The notes: generated from the sequence alone by a model not told the origin. A DNA stretch of 64,000 bases from Pandoraea communis (GCF_902459745.1 NZ_CABPSJ010000008.1:124001-188000), one strand, 5' to 3'. Numbered from the stretch's first letter, positions 28,273-37,913 are shown. Numbers and translations are program-made.

Positions 28273-30084
28273 GTGTTGGACTATTACGAGATTCTGGGCG
28301 TTGCCCGCACGGCGACCCAGTCAGAGATCAAGGCGGCTTATCGGCGTGGCGCAATGCGTTGGCATCCCGACCGAAACCCTGGCAATGAAGAGTATGCTGC
28401 CCGGCAGTTCAAGGACCTGGCACATGCATACGCTATTCTTGGCGATTCGGACAAGCGCCGAGCCTATGACGAGACCTTCACGGCGCACAGCGGCAAGCAG
28501 ACGGAGCCTGAGCAGCAGGATGATGACATCTACATGGAAGAGGCGGCTCGAATCTTCCTTGAGGAGATGACTGAGCTCGCAACGACGTTGGCAGCGGGCG
28601 GTCACAATCCAGATGTGATTTTCGGTGCCCTGCTGTCACAGGGATGTCCGGAGTCAGTGGCCAGACGGATCGCCCATATGGCCGCCGGTAACCATCGCAG
28701 CAATTCGGATGCTCGAACGAAAGCTGATTCGGCCTCGACTTCCAAGTCATCCCTGTCGATCACATCAGTGTTGATGCAGGGTTTTGCAACGGTGAAGCGG
28801 TTAGCGCTCCGACTGACAGTGGTGGTCGTTTGCGTCATGGTTGGCAAGTTCATAATCGGTGTCATGAAGGACGAGTCGACTAGGTCCTATAACCCCGCAT
28901 CGGTAAGTAGCCAGAGTCTCCAGCAACCTGAGCAGGCCGCACCGATGCTGTCGGCCATTCAGCAGCAGATCCCCGGCTACGACGAGACGACACAGAGCGG
29001 GACAATCTTCTACTCGGAAGGGCCGGTCAATGCAGATTGGTGGGGCACCGCCAAGAACTACTTGGGAACGCCGTTCACGATTCGGCTTATGCGCAAGGAG
29101 GAGGTTCCGCAGAGTCCGTCGAGGACTCTCTACTTCTTCACTTCGACGCCGAACACTTCTGACAAATTCGAATGCCATGTTTGCCGGCCAATCGTCAGTT
29201 TGATGATGGTCGCCCGTGACGAGCAGGGCAGAGAGAAAGTGACCATTCCCCTGACGCCTGTAGACGCGATGGGAGGCTTTGGCAACTACACAATGGCCGA
29301 TCAACCAACGAAATTTGTCGAGATCGGATCGAACGGCAAGCTCGGCATCCCTTTCTTTGATAGCTATATGGGAATGGGGGAGCGGACTAGCTGGTGGACC
29401 ATCGTTGCCATTGAGTCGAATGCATTCAGATTACTTGGCCATTTGCCGGATGCGTTTGAACATAGTGGCCGCTTTGACTGCTCCGTGCCCGGTAATTGCG
29501 CGAAGTGGGGCGCCAATCTTACGTTTCAGAAGACCGGCAACGCGGAATACTATCCGGTACTCGTCACAAAAAGCGGCTTCGAATACGACGATGACTATGA
29601 GATACAGCCGGTCGAGGCTCCATTCGTTCTGAGGTTCGATGGCGCGAAGTACGCCCGCATAGAACCGCCCGCTAGACGGACGCGACCAGACTCGGTGGGA
29701 ATGGAGTTGGGCTGTTCTGAGCCCAACCAGGCGCAAGGGTGCACGTCTGGCCAGGCCTACTTCGAGGGAAACGAGAAGTTCGCCAAGGCGATGCGGTCGG
29801 TGATTGTCTCCAATGACTTGGATCCGAGCCTTATGCCCGGCACTTGGGGCGGACTTGTCGGTGTGCGAATCTCGGGCAACGCATATACGGCGTCGTACGT
29901 TTGTCCGAAAGGTAGATGCGAGGATAGCCGCCTCGATTTCCTGTACTTGCCATGGTATCACCGCATCGTCGGTATCTATCGAGGCAAATCGGCGACGGGC
30001 GAGGACGTTCGATCGATCATCGGCAATCCCACTGATGAGGAGAGACGAATCCTGTTCGAGCTCACCCCAAGGTCTCAAGCCTGA
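28273..30084 (+). CDS. J-domain, single membrane segment and Ivy-like C-terminal domain
   Basis: A 603-residue protein. Residues 1-66 are a J-domain with the HPD motif at 31-33, which should stimulate a cytoplasmic Hsp70. A hydrophobic segment at about 176-197 would place the rest outside. The middle part (about 225-480) is unrecognised and has cysteine pairs ([15 protein letters not shown]). The C-terminus (about 497-595) resembles Ivy-type lysozyme inhibitors: LMPGTWGG, then [19 protein letters not shown], then GIYRG. The start is GTG 28273 or TTG 28276 after AGAGGA. It follows the LprI-like gene by 78 bases on the same strand, so both are likely one operon. Confidence 0.75.
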   Translation: MLDYYEILGVARTATQSEIKAAYRRGAMRWHPDRNPGNEEYAARQFKDLAHAYAILGDSDKRRAYDETFTAHSGKQTEPEQQDDDIYMEEAARIFLEEMTELATTLAAGGHNPDVIFGALLSQGCPESVARRIAHMAAGNHRSNSDARTKADSASTSKSSLSITSVLMQGFATVKRLALRLTVVVVCVMVGKFIIGVMKDESTRSYNPASVSSQSLQQPEQAAPMLSAIQQQIPGYDETTQSGTIFYSEGPVNADWWGTAKNYLGTPFTIRLMRKEEVPQSPSRTLYFFTSTPNTSDKFECHVCRPIVSLMMVARDEQGREKVTIPLTPVDAMGGFGNYTMADQPTKFVEIGSNGKLGIPFFDSYMGMGERTSWWTIVAIESNAFRLLGHLPDAFEHSGRFDCSVPGNCAKWGANLTFQKTGNAEYYPVLVTKSGFEYDDDYEIQPVEAPFVLRFDGAKYARIEPPARRTRPDSVGMELGCSEPNQAQGCTSGQAYFEGNEKFAKAMRSVIVSNDLDPSLMPGTWGGLVGVRISGNAYTASYVCPKGRCEDSRLDFLYLPWYHRIVGIYRGKSATGEDVRSIIGNPTDEERRILFELTPRSQA

Positions 30085-30506
30085 TCGAGACGAGAGCTTC
30101 ATATGAATGGGGCAAGATGTCTGTGTAGTGTTGAACTATCAATGTGAGAGCCAGCTTGAGAAGTAGGCAGGGGCACGCTCTTGCTGCGGTGAAAATTTAA
30201 CGTAGGGAGCCGGGCGCTGGCGGCAGGGTACAACGGTGAGCGGGCGGCGGCTAGGCGCTACACGGATCCGCCAATCTGCTCAGTGCAACATTGGCCGAGT
30301 ACGGCCACGAGCGAAAATTCGTTTGGCCGATTCCAATGTCGGTCAACGGCCGGTCTGAGTCGTTCGCGGCAGTAAGCCTGACCAACCGCATCGATCATCG
30401 CCGGAAATTACGCTGGCGACTGCTCGCGTGCATGGCGCGCTCGACGGTTGGAGGGGAGCGTTAATTGGGGCCTCGATCCGATCTGAATTGAGCGGCCCCG
30501 CGTGCG
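30085..30506. other. Intergenic region with no recognised feature
   Basis: No supported gene, hairpin terminator or promoter is seen in these 422 bases. The GGCCGAGTACGGCC segment near 30295 is locally palindromic but short. It separates the lysozyme-inhibitor-like pair from the nitrilase-ATPase pair. Confidence 0.35.
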
Positions 30507-32375
30507 ATGGTCACGCCAGCACCAACATATCAGCGACATGATGCGCAAATACACGTGACTGCCTTATGGGCTGGTACCATCAACAAAAAATGGGCGGACA
30601 CCGCCAGGAGATGGAAAGTGCCTTCGCCTGTATTCATCAGTGACGTCGAGGACGTTCTTGGTTTGCGGGGTCTCGAGACGCCCGACCTTGCCCTGCTCCA
30701 AGCGACGCACCAGAGCTACCGCGCTCTGCTACTTCAACCTTCGGGGCCAATTTACGCGGACACTCAGCGAATAGGCCATCTAAACCTGACCGCCGCGGCG
30801 GCTCAAGCGGACAGCTTCCTTGCGCTGGCTGCGAAGCGCGGCGACCAACTTGTGGTCACGCCGGAGTACTTCCTCCCGGTGACCTCACTGGCGAAGGCAG
30901 CGCAAGGCGGCCCCTTTCCCGCAGAGGGCGGACTTTGGGTCCTTGGGTGTGAAAGTATGACCCCCGCGAGGCTCGAGAGCTTCAAAGCTGACTGCGCAGG
31001 CCATTGCGACGTCATCTACGAGGAGGACCCAAACCCAGCGGTACAGGGCAACTATTTCGACCCCGTTGCGTACTGCTTCGTCACTCGCGACTCAGCGAGG
31101 ACGCTCAAGCGAGTCGTTTTGTTCCAGTTCAAGACCGCTCCATCCCGAGACGATCATGGCTTTGAAAACAAACAGTTGCGCTGCGGCCGCGCCATCTACC
31201 GATTCCGGGGCAAAGACGGGTACATCAAGCTTTCGACCATCGTCTGCTCTGACGCGCTGAATCTTGGCGAGGACGCTGACGCTACCAGGAAGCTGTCAGA
31301 CAGAACCATTCTGATCCACATCCAGCTGAATCCGAAGCCGAAGCATACCGACTACCGCAGGTATCGGAATGAGGTATTCCGGCGCAGTTCGGTCACAACC
31401 GATTGCGACATCGTGTGCTTGAACTGGGCTCACAACGTCATCCAACATGATTCACCCGACAACGCGCCGCACGCCTGGAAAAACGAGAGCGGCTCAGCTT
31501 GGTACGTCCCTGAGCGGCGCTGCTCGGTGAAAGATGACGAGGTGGCCAATAATGAAGCAAAAGGTCTTTATTACACTTGGCACGAGAAGAAGCGTCACGT
31601 CCTGCACTTCCACTACGACGAGGCTGTTTTCGCGCTAACCGTCCCAAAGGTTCTGCAGGATGGCCCGGCGGTCCACGACGTGCTTATCGGACCGCAACTT
31701 GATACTCGGTTCGCTTGGGACGTTGAAGCCGGTACGTGGCAGGAAAGCACAAGCTGCCCGGAGACCGGGTGGAGCGAAATCACCAACTCGAGCCCAGAAG
31801 TCACCGCAGCATTCCAAAGCTTGCAGGACCTCAAGAACCGTCTACATATCGAGCGGGCCATCTCACTTTCATGTGGTCCTCGCAGCATGAAAGAGCAGTG
31901 GTATCGCGTTGACAATCTAGACGTGTGCCGCATGCCGGAGTCCGAGGTCGTGGCGCGCGCCACTCTTCAACTTGACCGCGACCCCCTCGCATTGCAGGAA
32001 CGCCAACAGCGCATCAGCCGCGTAACAGTGCTTGGCCACATCCTTCGGACGGTTCCTTTGCCGGCGCAAATCAAAGACCTCAGTGGTGGCGCAGCGATAG
32101 CTTGGTCGCCAAACTCTCCAAACACCAACGTCATCAAGACCGGTGCTCGTCCAGCCCTGGTGGCCTATCTCGGCGAAAACCCACCGATGGACATCGTCAA
32201 AAGGATTGGCGAAAACGCGTTCGAGCTTCTGCGACGAGAGAACAAGGAATATAAGGATCGCGTGGCCATCTGCTATCGCACGGTCGATGGCGTCACGAAA
32301 TTCTTCCACATCAAGCAGCAGACTGACATTACATACGATGGAAGCAGCATGGCGTCCATCGCGGGGGAGCAGTGA
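30507..32375 (+). CDS. Nitrilase-fold (carbon-nitrogen hydrolase) protein, putative effector of a two-gene system
   Basis: A 622-residue protein. The catalytic Glu-Lys-Cys set of the nitrilase superfamily is visible: E120 in VVTPEYFLP, K209 in LFQFKTAPS and C247 in TIVCSDALN. The spacing fits the family. Nitrilases usually have about 260-330 residues; here a 90-residue N-terminal extension and about 300 C-terminal residues are unassigned. The enzyme would cleave a non-peptide C-N bond, substrate unknown. Its stop overlaps the ribosome-binding region of the ABC ATPase gene, one base before the next ATG, so the two are translated together. The pairing recalls Lamassu and ABC-three-component systems, where an SMC-like sensor controls an enzyme effector. 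That role is inferred. Confidence 0.75.
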   Translation: MVTPAPTYQRHDAQIHVTALWAGTINKKWADTARRWKVPSPVFISDVEDVLGLRGLETPDLALLQATHQSYRALLLQPSGPIYADTQRIGHLNLTAAAAQADSFLALAAKRGDQLVVTPEYFLPVTSLAKAAQGGPFPAEGGLWVLGCESMTPARLESFKADCAGHCDVIYEEDPNPAVQGNYFDPVAYCFVTRDSARTLKRVVLFQFKTAPSRDDHGFENKQLRCGRAIYRFRGKDGYIKLSTIVCSDALNLGEDADATRKLSDRTILIHIQLNPKPKHTDYRRYRNEVFRRSSVTTDCDIVCLNWAHNVIQHDSPDNAPHAWKNESGSAWYVPERRCSVKDDEVANNEAKGLYYTWHEKKRHVLHFHYDEAVFALTVPKVLQDGPAVHDVLIGPQLDTRFAWDVEAGTWQESTSCPETGWSEITNSSPEVTAAFQSLQDLKNRLHIERAISLSCGPRSMKEQWYRVDNLDVCRMPESEVVARATLQLDRDPLALQERQQRISRVTVLGHILRTVPLPAQIKDLSGGAAIAWSPNSPNTNVIKTGARPALVAYLGENPPMDIVKRIGENAFELLRRENKEYKDRVAICYRTVDGVTKFFHIKQQTDITYDGSSMASIAGEQ

Positions 32376-32376
32376 T

Positions 32377-35300
32377 ATGTCTGAGATGCAAACTGCGCGT
32401 GAAGCGCTGAGTAATTTTCTCGTTGAACTTCGAGACGTCGATGATTCGGTTGTGCGCGGTGAGAAGAAGCTCGGCGAGCGGACTTACGCCGTTGCCTACG
32501 TCGACTTTGCTGATGAGGTCGTGGAGCGCTCACTGCACCTTCGCGATTTCCAAGAACGCGTCCTTGGTGATGATTTCTTCGACGCTCCGGGCGACCTGAG
32601 ATGGAACAAGTACCTCTACATCGTCGCCGGCCCCAACTCCAAGGCAAATCCTTGCTTCGCAGCAGCCAAAGCCGCAATCGAAGCTGACAAGGACTACGCG
32701 CGTAAGCGTGTCATCTCTGAGGACGACCTCAAATCTCTACTGGGAGGGTCGCGGTTGTTCGAAACAGTGGAGCGCGGAAACGCCTACGACGTGCTGACGG
32801 ATTGGCGGCAACGGCTAACTGCGGGTCAGCTCGAACTCTTACTAGACTGCGTCACGCCTCGCACCGGAGTGGTGGAGAGGATTGCTCAGCGGAAAGCAGG
32901 GATAGCTTCGAACGGACAGCAGCGCGTGAAGGAACTGCACGCAGCCGATACGCCGCTGGCGACCTCAAAACTGCTGAGCTTGGATGTTGTGGAGTTCCGC
33001 CCCGTACACAACGGCAAGAGTTACAACTTCGGCGACGTCACGTTGATCGTTGGCGCGAATGGCACGGGAAAGACGTCGCTTCTCGAGGCCATCGAGCACT
33101 TTTACTGCGGAAACACCCGCAGGAGCAAGTCCAGTGGCCTGGTTCGCCTCAACGGAGAACTGTCGTCAACCGAGGGCGGCAGTACGATCGGACTTACATC
33201 GACTTCTGACGGACCTCGCATTAAGTCTCGCTGTCTCGCCTGGTACAACCGCAGGGAGCACAGTGTCGATGCAATTGTTGACAGCTTTTCGTTATACAAC
33301 TTCCTCGACACAGATGCCGCATTTCGCCTGTCCGCAAATCTGAAGCCGTCTGATGTTGCCTCCGAGTTGAGCCGATTGCTCGTCGGTCCGTCGGCGGCTA
33401 CGACTTTTGACTACCTGGAGAAAATTCGCGTAGACGTAGACAAGGCATGGGACAAGGCAAATCGCCAGGCTGATGGGTTGCAGGAGGAATTGACTTCTTT
33501 TGAGAAACGGTTGAATGAGCTGCAAAGCAAGCCGTCCACGGCTAAGACCCTGACAGATTCCTATCGCGCGGGTCTTGTTTCCCTTGCTTGGAAAAGACCT
33601 TCCAAAGTTGGCGTGCCAGCGCCAAGTGAAGGACAGGAACTTCTAGCCGCACTGGCGCTTGTGCAAGCACTCGTGTCCGTAGGGGCCGCCGCTAGGTCTA
33701 TCAAGGATCTAGAGCATCGGTCAACGCAGTTGCAGGCTGCGGTCGAAACTGCCAAGCCGCTCGATGCGCAGCTTGTGGGCCTGGCGGAGCAAGAGAAGGA
33801 ACTTGTCGCGAAGATTGAAAGGCTCGAAGCAAACGTCAGGCACCTCGATCGCTGGATTGCCTACGAATCTGCAGGTTTCCACGACGTGCACAAGCGGTAC
33901 CAATCGGCACGGGACGTCTCGGAGCAACTGGCCACTCGTCTCGGCGGTGTGGTCACGGGCGATCTGCCTCAGATTCCAGTTCAATATGCCTCCCTTCCGC
34001 TTCAGGGCGCTGTACGAGCCACTGTGGAAGCGGCAGCGGTTGCCGGAACGAGACTTATACATGCTCGACAAGCGCTCGATGCCCACGGCAACGCGGCGTC
34101 GGCACGTGCGACTGCGGCTGCGAGGCTTAAAGTTGCGGCTCAGGAAGCGCTTAAGTCGTCTGAGAATCCCGACATGTGCCCGGTGTGTCGCACGGTACAT
34201 GCCAGCGGTGCTTTGATGCATCTCATTGAACAACTCACCTCTGGGCCGGAAACGTCTCCAGAACTTCAGAGTCTCGCGGAGTTGTTGCGTCTCGCAGAGC
34301 AAGAAGAGAATGAAGCTAAGCGATCGGCTACAGGCGTTGAGTTTTGCCAAAAGGCCGCGGCTCTCATACGGATGGAAGGGGCTACGCCAAATGAGGTGCT
34401 TGAAGAGCTCGTTGACCTGCGAGAACGCGCGGGCCAAGCGCAGTTGGAGCTCCAGCGCGTCACCAAGGAAGAACGGGACCTGCACGCCGCGGGGTTCTCA
34501 AGCAATGAGGCTGATTTGGTGTGGGGCCGAATTGCCGGGTTGTTCGAGCCGGAGAGCAGTGGTCTCACGCTCAATGTCGTGTCTGGCGAGCGACAGCGTC
34601 AATGGGACGCATTGGAAGAGATGCGAAAGGCTCTCGGAGAATACCGTCGCAACATCGACGCTCTGGTTCAATCCATCCTGAGTGTTTCTCAGACCGTGAA
34701 TCTCGACGGTTGGGTCACTCAAGTCCAGCGCGTCGGGTCGTTAGCGTCGCTTGTAGCGCTGCAAGACGAGTTCACAGCAGCTTTGAGTGATGCGGAGGAA
34801 CTTCGCTCGTACCTAGAGGTGGGAGGCGACGTTCCGCTCTTTGAAGTGCAAGCACGCATCGCCGCCGTGGTCTCCGCCTTCAAGCAAGCTGATGAAGCGT
34901 GCCGCACCGATTCGGAAAGCTCTGCCGAACAGCAAGACTTACCGTCCAAGATTGAAAATAGGAGGCGCGCCCTCGGGAAGGCACGAAGCGAAGAGAACGC
35001 GCTGCATGAAGCCGGTAAAGTCTTGGGTGATCTCTTAGAGAACGCTTCGCTTGAGAACGCTACACGGGAGGCGCTTGATGCAATCGGCGACCAAATCAAT
35101 GAAGTATTTTCGCGCATCCACTCGCCGCGAGAGTATGAATATGTCGGCGGCTCCGACGTTCTTCTTCAAACCACGGGTAGCCATGAGGCTCGCTCGCTGG
35201 CTCAAGTCAGCACCGGGCAACGCGCGGCATTTGCACTGTCAATCTTCCTTGCTAGAAATCACACCGCTGCGTCTGCGCCCCCGGTCTTGCTAATTGACGA

Positions 35301-35514
35301 CCCAATTGCGCACATCGACGACCTCAACGCCTTGTCATTCCTTGATTACCTCCGTGACCTTGCAGTGAATTCGAGTCGCCAAATCTTCTTTGCCACCGCG
35401 GACACTCGAGTTGCGTCGCTCTTTTCAAAGAAATTCAGTTTCATGGGGGAAGCGTTTAAAACCATCACTTTAGTTCGCGAGCCGAAGCTCGAGGCTGCCC
35501 CCCCGCAGGCTTAG
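32377..35514 (+). CDS. SMC/RecF-like ABC ATPase with zinc hook, partner of the nitrilase
   Basis: A 1045-residue protein. ATG 32377 follows GGGGGAG and lies one base after the nitrilase stop. Residues 1-195 form an extra N-terminal domain (ERTYAVAYVDFADEVVE, WNKYLYIVAGPNSK) of the sort fused to ABC-three-component ATPases. Walker A GANGTGKT is at 226-233. A long coiled-coil region carries a rubredoxin-type zinc hook CPVC at 601-604. The signature is STGQR at 945-949 in place of LSGGQ. Walker B VLLIDDP is at about 970-976 with D-loop HIDDLN, and no classical switch histidine is seen (FFATADTR). This architecture suits a DNA-end or foreign-DNA sensor that unleashes a partner enzyme. It resembles LmuB of Lamassu in outline; family assignment needs a profile search. 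Confidence 0.8.
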   Translation: MSEMQTAREALSNFLVELRDVDDSVVRGEKKLGERTYAVAYVDFADEVVERSLHLRDFQERVLGDDFFDAPGDLRWNKYLYIVAGPNSKANPCFAAAKAAIEADKDYARKRVISEDDLKSLLGGSRLFETVERGNAYDVLTDWRQRLTAGQLELLLDCVTPRTGVVERIAQRKAGIASNGQQRVKELHAADTPLATSKLLSLDVVEFRPVHNGKSYNFGDVTLIVGANGTGKTSLLEAIEHFYCGNTRRSKSSGLVRLNGELSSTEGGSTIGLTSTSDGPRIKSRCLAWYNRREHSVDAIVDSFSLYNFLDTDAAFRLSANLKPSDVASELSRLLVGPSAATTFDYLEKIRVDVDKAWDKANRQADGLQEELTSFEKRLNELQSKPSTAKTLTDSYRAGLVSLAWKRPSKVGVPAPSEGQELLAALALVQALVSVGAAARSIKDLEHRSTQLQAAVETAKPLDAQLVGLAEQEKELVAKIERLEANVRHLDRWIAYESAGFHDVHKRYQSARDVSEQLATRLGGVVTGDLPQIPVQYASLPLQGAVRATVEAAAVAGTRLIHARQALDAHGNAASARATAAARLKVAAQEALKSSENPDMCPVCRTVHASGALMHLIEQLTSGPETSPELQSLAELLRLAEQEENEAKRSATGVEFCQKAAALIRMEGATPNEVLEELVDLRERAGQAQLELQRVTKEERDLHAAGFSSNEADLVWGRIAGLFEPESSGLTLNVVSGERQRQWDALEEMRKALGEYRRNIDALVQSILSVSQTVNLDGWVTQVQRVGSLASLVALQDEFTAALSDAEELRSYLEVGGDVPLFEVQARIAAVVSAFKQADEACRTDSESSAEQQDLPSKIENRRRALGKARSEENALHEAGKVLGDLLENASLENATREALDAIGDQINEVFSRIHSPREYEYVGGSDVLLQTTGSHEARSLAQVSTGQRAAFALSIFLARNHTAASAPPVLLIDDPIAHIDDLNALSFLDYLRDLAVNSSRQIFFATADTRVASLFSKKFSFMGEAFKTITLVREPKLEAAPPQA

Positions 35515-35851
35515 CTTGGCGTTGTCCACAGGCCATTTTGGGAACGGCTTGCAGCTCGGTCAGGGCTGCCAGAGCGTGAAGCGCTGAAGACGTACAACGT
35601 CGAGCACTGCACTCGGCTGGACGCTTTCGTCCGTACTTGCCTCCGAACTTGTTGGGAAAGCGTTTGAGTTGATGCGGTAGCGCTAGCACGTCGGCGGGTG
35701 AGCTGGGCAGATTCGTGTCAGGGACCGCCGAGCCGTTTATATGCCACGATTGACAGCATTCGCCGCAAAAACGAGCGTTGGGGGATGAAATGCGACGGGC
35801 CGCAACGGGTCGAGAGTGATCATCTAGCCGACACCCTTGATCGTAGAAAGA
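35515..35851. other. Gap between ATPase and integrase genes
   Basis: No supported gene. The genes on both sides converge, so a terminator is expected, but I find no strong hairpin with a T-run. The short frames seen here lack ribosome-binding sites. Confidence 0.35.
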
Positions 35852-37060
35852 CTACCGGGCGTTACCGGGCGTATGCTCCAGATAGGTGGCCCAGTCGGAC
35901 ATCATGGACGATCGCTTTTCAAACAGGTCGCCGCGGGCGTATGCTGCTTCGGATTTGTCTTTCAGCAAGTGCGCTAGAGCAGCCTCTGCCACTTCGCGCG
36001 GATAGTGCGTAGTTTCGCCAACCCAGTCGCGGAAGGTGGACCGGAATCCATGCGCGGTAAGGTTTGATCGATCCATGCGCTTCAACATCTGAAGGAGCGC
36101 CATGTTGGACAGCGGTTTATTCTTGCGCTGGCCCGGAAAAACGAACTCGTTCTGCTTAATGGCCTGCATTTGTTTCAGCAAGGTCACCGCGGGCAGTGAT
36201 AGCGGGATGCGGTGCTCCTTACCGGCCTTCATGCGCTCCGCGGGGATTCGCCAAATCGCAGCTGTGAGGTCGAACTCGTCCCAACTCGCATCGATGACTT
36301 CGCTGGTCCGCGTGGCCGTCAAGATCAGTAGCTCCAACGCCTTCGCGGCCATCGTATCGATGGTCCGAAGCTGCGTCATGAATTTGGGCGCATCTGCATA
36401 AGGTAGCGCTGCGTGGTGAACTACTGCTTGAACTTTAGAGCGCTTGGGAAGCAGATGGTCCAAGTGGCCTTTCCACCGAGCCGGATTCTCGCCGACACGA
36501 TGTCCACGTGCAGTAGCCCAGTCAAGTACGGATTCGATCCGACCACGAACGCGTGAAGCCGTTTCGGTCTTTGAGATCCAAATCGGCTCGAGTGCCTTCA
36601 TGACAAGGTCCGTGTCGAGTTCGGTGATCGGCAGGGCCCCGAAATGCGGGGAGGCGTAGGTCGCGAGCGTATTGCGCCATTGATCAGCGTGCTTCGCGTT
36701 CTTCCAGCCACTCGAATGAGCGTCGATGTAGGCCGCGGAGCATTCGTCAAACGTGGTCGCCTTGACGGCGTTGGCTTTGACCAGCGCTTGCTCTTGTTGC
36801 TTCGCATCGAGCGGATCGATTCCCTCGAGAAGCTGCTTGCGGACCTCAAGGGCCTTGATGCGGGCGTCCGACAGACTGACTGTGTGGACCGAACCCAGAC
36901 CCATGCCGCGCGCTCGGCCGCTCCTCATGTATCGGAACAGCCAAGATTTCACTCCGCCCTTAGTGATCTGCAAGTAAAGGCCGGCCCCGTCGCCGTACAG
37001 TCCAGGCTTCGACAGTCGATTGACCTGAAGCGCGCTAAGTTTGTTGATTGCGTTTGCCAT
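35852..37060 (-). CDS. P4-type tyrosine integrase
   Basis: A 402-residue integrase. The N-terminal arm-type DNA-binding domain (DUF4102, residues about 8-95) has GLYGDGAGLYLQI and DPLDAKQQEQ. A core-binding domain (about 100-200) and the catalytic domain follow. The visible catalytic residues are Arg in TATRTSEVI, Lys in MKAGKEHRIPL, the HGFR box (His and Arg), His in ALAHLLKDK and the nucleophile Tyr in AAYARGD. It should integrate and excise the element at a tRNA 3' end. Its start faces the tRNA-Ser remnant about 160 bases away. All catalytic residues are present, so it may be active. Confidence 0.92.
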   Translation of the reverse strand: MANAINKLSALQVNRLSKPGLYGDGAGLYLQITKGGVKSWLFRYMRSGRARGMGLGSVHTVSLSDARIKALEVRKQLLEGIDPLDAKQQEQALVKANAVKATTFDECSAAYIDAHSSGWKNAKHADQWRNTLATYASPHFGALPITELDTDLVMKALEPIWISKTETASRVRGRIESVLDWATARGHRVGENPARWKGHLDHLLPKRSKVQAVVHHAALPYADAPKFMTQLRTIDTMAAKALELLILTATRTSEVIDASWDEFDLTAAIWRIPAERMKAGKEHRIPLSLPAVTLLKQMQAIKQNEFVFPGQRKNKPLSNMALLQMLKRMDRSNLTAHGFRSTFRDWVGETTHYPREVAEAALAHLLKDKSEAAYARGDLFEKRSSMMSDWATYLEHTPGNAR

Positions 37061-37220
37061 GTTGAGAGTTTACCTCGACGACTATCGAAATGACTATCAA
37101 ATTGTCGCTGGATTCATCTGGAACATGTCGGACGCTAGGGGATGGAAAACCACGGGAATCCCTTTGAAATAAGGGGGTGTTTGGATTTTGTTGGAATTTT
37201 TTGGAATGCGGTTAGAAAGA

Positions 37221-37234
37221 CACCCCCTCCGCCA
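37221..37234 (+). other. tRNA-Ser 3'-end remnant, likely right attachment site
   Basis: CACCCCCTCCGCCA matches the acceptor strand, discriminator base and CCA of a bacterial serine tRNA with a GGAGGGG acceptor stem. The bases before it do not form a T-arm (GTTAGAAAGA in place of GTTCGAAT), so only the core remains. This is the expected footprint of integration into a tRNA gene. The reconstituted tRNA should lie at the element's other end, which is not in the window. Confidence 0.6.
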
Positions 37235-37257
37235 AGCATCTAGCTTTGCAAAGAAGT

Positions 37258-37284
37258 GCCCGCTAACGTAGCGGGCATTTTTTT
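37258..37284 (+). terminator. Intrinsic terminator after the tRNA-Ser remnant
   Basis: GCCCGCTA-ACG-TAGCGGGC forms a perfect 8-bp stem followed by ATTTTTTT. It is probably the native terminator of the tRNA gene, left on the chromosomal side of the attachment site. Confidence 0.85.
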
Positions 37285-37299
37285 CGTCTGTACGCTTCG

Positions 37300-37323
37300 A
37301 ATATTAGACATTCGTCTAATATT
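37300..37323. repeat. Perfect 10-bp inverted repeat
   Basis: AATATTAGAC-ATTC-GTCTAATATT is perfectly symmetric, AT-rich and lies directly before the IS256 end at 37327. It could be a regulator operator or a folded target site for the insertion sequence. Confidence 0.5.
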
Positions 37324-37326
37324 TTC

Positions 37327-37853
37327 GGGCCTGTCATTAATTTCGTGTTTGAGGCATAACATGTCGCCAAGGAGTGACTATGCCTCGCAAACCGAAAACC
37401 CCACCGGCGGAGCTGCCGACGATCCCCGCCGAGCTGCTTGAGCAGCGGCACGGACGTCTCGACCGAGTTCATCAGCTCGGTCACCGATGAGGTGATGAGT
37501 GAAGTCCCCGCCTAGCAGTCCCGGCCACTCGAACCGATGTATCCGGTCGTGTTCTTCGACGCGCTGCGTGTGAAGATTCGCGAGGATGCTGTTGTACGCA
37601 ACAAGGCGGTATATCTGGCGCAGGGCATTCTGCCCGACGGTACGCGCGACATTCTTGGACTGAGGATTGAAAACGCCGAAGGCGCCAAGTTTTTGATGGC
37701 AGCCTGACGTGATACATCATGGCTGATTGGGGCCGCGCAGCCAAGGACTGGAAGACAGCAATGAACCAATTCGCAATCCTTTACGCGGATCGATTCGTTC
37801 GACCGTCCCCGTGACGCTCAACCCGCCTCGAATACGGAAATTCTGACCCTCCC
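37327..37853 (+). mobile_element. IS256-family element, internally deleted, both ends present
   Basis: The left inverted repeat begins GGGCCTGTCATTAA (37327). The right one ends GACCCTCCC (37853); 20 of 29 positions match between them. The transposase starts at ATG 37380 but jumps from the 22nd codon to the EFISSVTDEV region, then meets TAG where a Trp codon is expected. It later jumps from GAKFLM to a C-terminal scrap (DWKTAMNQFAILYADRF). It cannot encode a working transposase. The flanking eight bases differ, so no target-site duplication is visible. It is a relative of the copy at 8058. Confidence 0.85.
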
Positions 37854-37913
37854 TTGACTACTGGGTAGGGAGAAAGCACGACGATGGCGGACGGGAGATT
37901 CGCCGAACGTCGC

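Noticed and set aside
30085-30506. Possible non-coding RNA or recombination site in the 422-base gap
   Set aside because: A short GC-rich palindrome alone is not enough; no promoter, terminator or repeat partner was found.
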